From an uncultured bacterium (GTDB taxonomy: Bacteria; Planctomycetota; JAJSAM01; JAJVHW01): a stretch of DNA of 48,360 nucleotides. This document shows, piece by piece, positions 47,062-48,360 of the stretch. The notes beneath the pieces were generated by a model. That model was not told the DNA's origin. It did not search any database and saw nothing but the letters and a program-made list of their open reading frames with translations. Within the stretch, counting starts at the first letter, position 1, and each line of letters begins with the position of its first letter. The stretch spans positions 1 to 48,360 of the forward strand of contig CALKVK010000005.1 in the NCBI GenBank assembly GCA_937996235.1, written 5' to 3'. Made by a program: the position numbers and the translations under genes.

Positions 47062-47826
47062 TCAGACCGCCGCCAGAGTCCGACAGAGCTGCACGAACTC
47101 GCGGCCGGAGCACGCGTAGAACGCCTCCGCGTAGGGCACGCGCAGCTTGATGCCGCGGAAGCGGTTCAGGCCGAGGGCGCCGTCGGCGTAGGGGATCGTG
47201 CGGATCTGCGACGCGTAGCACTCGATCGCCGCGCGCTTCACGTCCACGACCGACGAGATGTCGACGCCGACGTTCGGCCAGAGGTTCGACCACACCTCGT
47301 AGCAGCGCACCTCGCCCGCGTGGCCCGAGCGCGCGACGGCGAGCCCGGTCGCCGCCGACACGGCCATGTGGTCGCGGTGGTGGTCGCCGGGGAAGGGGCA
47401 CATCACGACGTCCGGCCGGAAGCCCGTGATCGCCTCGGCGATCGCCGCGCCGGCGCGTTCCTCGTGGAGCGAGACGGACCCGTCCGGGAAGCCGAGGAAG
47501 CGGTGCTCGAAGCCGAGCAGCTTCGCCGCCGCCTCCGCCTCGCCGCGGCGCGGCACGCTGCCGTCCGGCCGCGGCGCGTCGAGCGTCACGTAGAGCACGA
47601 GCACGTCGCTGCCGGCGCGCTGGTGCAGCGCGAGCGTGCCCCCCGCCGCGATGACCTCGTCGTCGGGGTGCGGCGCGACGACGAGCACGCGCGCGCGCTC
47701 CACCGGCACGAGCTTCACCGGCATGCGGTGCGTCATGCGATGGATGCGCCGCAGGAAGCGTGTCGCCGTGCGTTCGAACACGCCGTCGAGGAAGGAGGGG
47801 CGCTGCATGCGGTTCCGGCCGGTCAT
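47062..47826 (-). CDS. PIG-L/LmbE-type N-deacetylase
   Basis: A 254-residue zinc enzyme that removes an N-acetyl group from an amino sugar. The metal site is visible in VLVVAPHPDDEVIAAGGTLA (the HPDDE motif) and in FPGDHHRDHMAVSAAT (HxxxH). The N-terminal about 45 residues are basic (RFLRRIHRMTHRM). The ATG at 47826 lies within a TACGAT-ATG overlap. If TACGAT (47830-47825) is the -10, the true start would be the ATG six codons downstream (47808). It is the first gene of the unit ending with the FkbH-like gene. The IS1380-type transposase lies just upstream. Confidence 0.88.
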   Translation of the reverse strand: MTGRNRMQRPSFLDGVFERTATRFLRRIHRMTHRMPVKLVPVERARVLVVAPHPDDEVIAAGGTLALHQRAGSDVLVLYVTLDAPRPDGSVPRRGEAEAAAKLLGFEHRFLGFPDGSVSLHEERAGAAIAEAITGFRPDVVMCPFPGDHHRDHMAVSAATGLAVARSGHAGEVRCYEVWSNLWPNVGVDISSVVDVKRAAIECYASQIRTIPYADGALGLNRFRGIKLRVPYAEAFYACSGREFVQLCRTLAAV

Positions 47827-48070
47827 CGTACGTCGGCCACGCGAGCGCGCACTCCTTAGCCCGCCCTTCTCACGACACGGCGGATCTCGTCGACTCGCGG
47901 TGATCGAGAGCGACCGACGGCGCGCCGCAGCGTCAATCGAGTCGACCGAGCGCCGTCCCGCCGCCGCGCCGCTCGCTCTCGCGCCTTCGCGGACGCGGAT
48001 TCGCGCTCGTATCCGCGCTGCGGGCAGACCGCCGGCCGCGAGGCGTCGACCCGACCTGCCGTCGCGGGCG
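47827..48070. other. Gap between the PIG-L gene and the transposase gene
   Basis: 244 bases without a supported gene. It should contain one end of the IS1380-type element and the promoter of the deacetylase unit. An 8-base inverted repeat, TCGACTCG/CGAGTCGA (47890-47897, 47938-47945), is visible. The element's terminal inverted repeat could not be identified because its other end is outside the window. Confidence 0.5.
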
Positions 48071-48360
48071 CTACGGCCCGGCGCGAGCGGCCGTCAGTCG
48101 GCCGTGGATCCCCGCGAAGATCTGCCGGTACGGGTAGGAGCTGCTCATCGACACCCACACGCGACGCACGGTCACGCGGATCACGGCGCCGATCTTCAGC
48201 AGCTTCGTGCGGATCGTGTGGCACTGCGCACGCGCCATCTCCGTGCCCGCGAGCCCGATGCGCCGCAGCGCCGCGAGCAGCACGTACGCCAGCGACGACA
48301 GGTAAAGCCGGATCTGGTTCGCGCGCAGCGTGGCCGCGCTCGCGCGGTCCGCAAACAGGT
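47855..48360 (-). mobile_element. IS1380-type insertion sequence, one end only
   Basis: Inferred from the partial transposase gene at 48071-48360. The left boundary is placed only roughly: it must lie between the start of the PIG-L gene (47826) and the transposase stop. No target-site duplication can be checked because only one end is visible. Confidence 0.5.
48071..48360 (-). CDS. IS1380-family transposase, C-terminal part (partial)
   Basis: The last about 95 residues of a DDE transposase. The frame is open to the window edge and continues beyond it. LFADRASAATLRANQIRLYLSSLAYVLLAALRR, GTEMARAQCHTIRTKLLKIGA and VRRVWVSMSSSYPYRQIF match the conserved C-terminus of IS1380-family transposases. 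The DDE catalytic residues lie outside the window. The protein ends in a stop at 48071 and there is no sign of frameshift in the visible part. It marks an insertion directly upstream of the deacetylase/FkbH unit. Confidence 0.85.
   Translation of the reverse strand, partial: LFADRASAATLRANQIRLYLSSLAYVLLAALRRIGLAGTEMARAQCHTIRTKLLKIGAVIRVTVRRVWVSMSSSYPYRQIFAGIHGRLTAARAGP

Noticed and set aside
1..48360. tRNA, rRNA, riboswitch or CRISPR array
   Set aside because: Read for cloverleaf ends, conserved rRNA stretches, known riboswitch cores and regularly spaced repeats; none was found. The only interspersed repeat has two copies 14 kb apart.

Overview
The window is very GC-rich DNA (by eye above 70%) from a Gram-negative-type bacterium. 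It carries lipoproteins, a heptosyltransferase-like enzyme, a phosphoheptose isomerase and type IV pilin-like proteins. The best taxonomic guess is a high-GC Planctomycetota lineage. This rests on a membrane-anchored squalene-cyclase-fold protein, a very long array of carboxypeptidase-regulatory-like repeats, HEAT/VWA exported proteins, a PilX-like protein with a MopE-type DDDCDG motif, sulfatase-like enzymes and an IS1380-type transposase. Myxococcota is the main alternative. No rRNA, tRNA or CRISPR was seen. Nearly all sequence is coding. Long open frames antisense to the real genes come from the GC-rich third codon position.

Layout. 1-5.8 kb: the start of an unknown gene, an aminotransferase, a GT9 glycosyltransferase, an anchored squalene-cyclase-like protein and a PpiC/SurA-type lipoprotein. 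5.9-14.5 kb: a housekeeping block on the minus strand, rnc-mfd (RNase III with a huge disordered N-terminus, transcription-repair coupling factor) and prfB-purH-pseudopilin-like gene. prfB needs a programmed +1 frameshift. 14.6-17.5 kb: an operon of a PilV-like prepilin, a PilX-like protein and a HEAT-type membrane protein. 17.7-24.4 kb: an exported HEAT/VWA protein, an unknown cytosolic protein and a 1286-residue repeat protein. 24.4-25.2 kb: an AbrB/PIN toxin-antitoxin pair with a palindromic operator. 25.3-29.8 kb: HEAT protein, carbamoyltransferase and a TPR-like protein. 29.8-34.2 kb: an interspersed palindromic repeat, a sulfatase-like lipoprotein with an overlapping small 'sulfatase tail' gene, a double nitroreductase (SagB-type) and rsmE. 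34.4-41.9 kb: PLP decarboxylase, M14 peptidase, coiled-coil/HhH protein, HAL2-like nucleotidase, MscS channel and gmhA. 41.9-44.2 kb: a second carboxypeptidase-regulatory-like protein, the second repeat copy and a small membrane protein. 44.2-47.8 kb: a four-gene unit PIG-L deacetylase / GNAT / acyl carrier protein / FkbH-like HAD enzyme. The window ends in the C-terminus of an IS1380-type transposase.

Regulation. The most striking window-wide pattern is a -10-like hexamer (TANNNT) placed 6-7 bases before the start codon of at least eight genes that lack a Shine-Dalgarno sequence. This implies widespread leaderless transcripts. Other genes have the same hexamer further upstream followed by a good Shine-Dalgarno sequence.

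The most system-like locus is the 44.2-47.8 kb unit. An FkbH enzyme classically loads a glyceryl unit onto an acyl carrier protein. Here it sits with an N-deacetylase and a GNAT-type transferase, which suggests (as inference) replacement of an N-acetyl group on a surface sugar by an acyl group delivered on the carrier protein.
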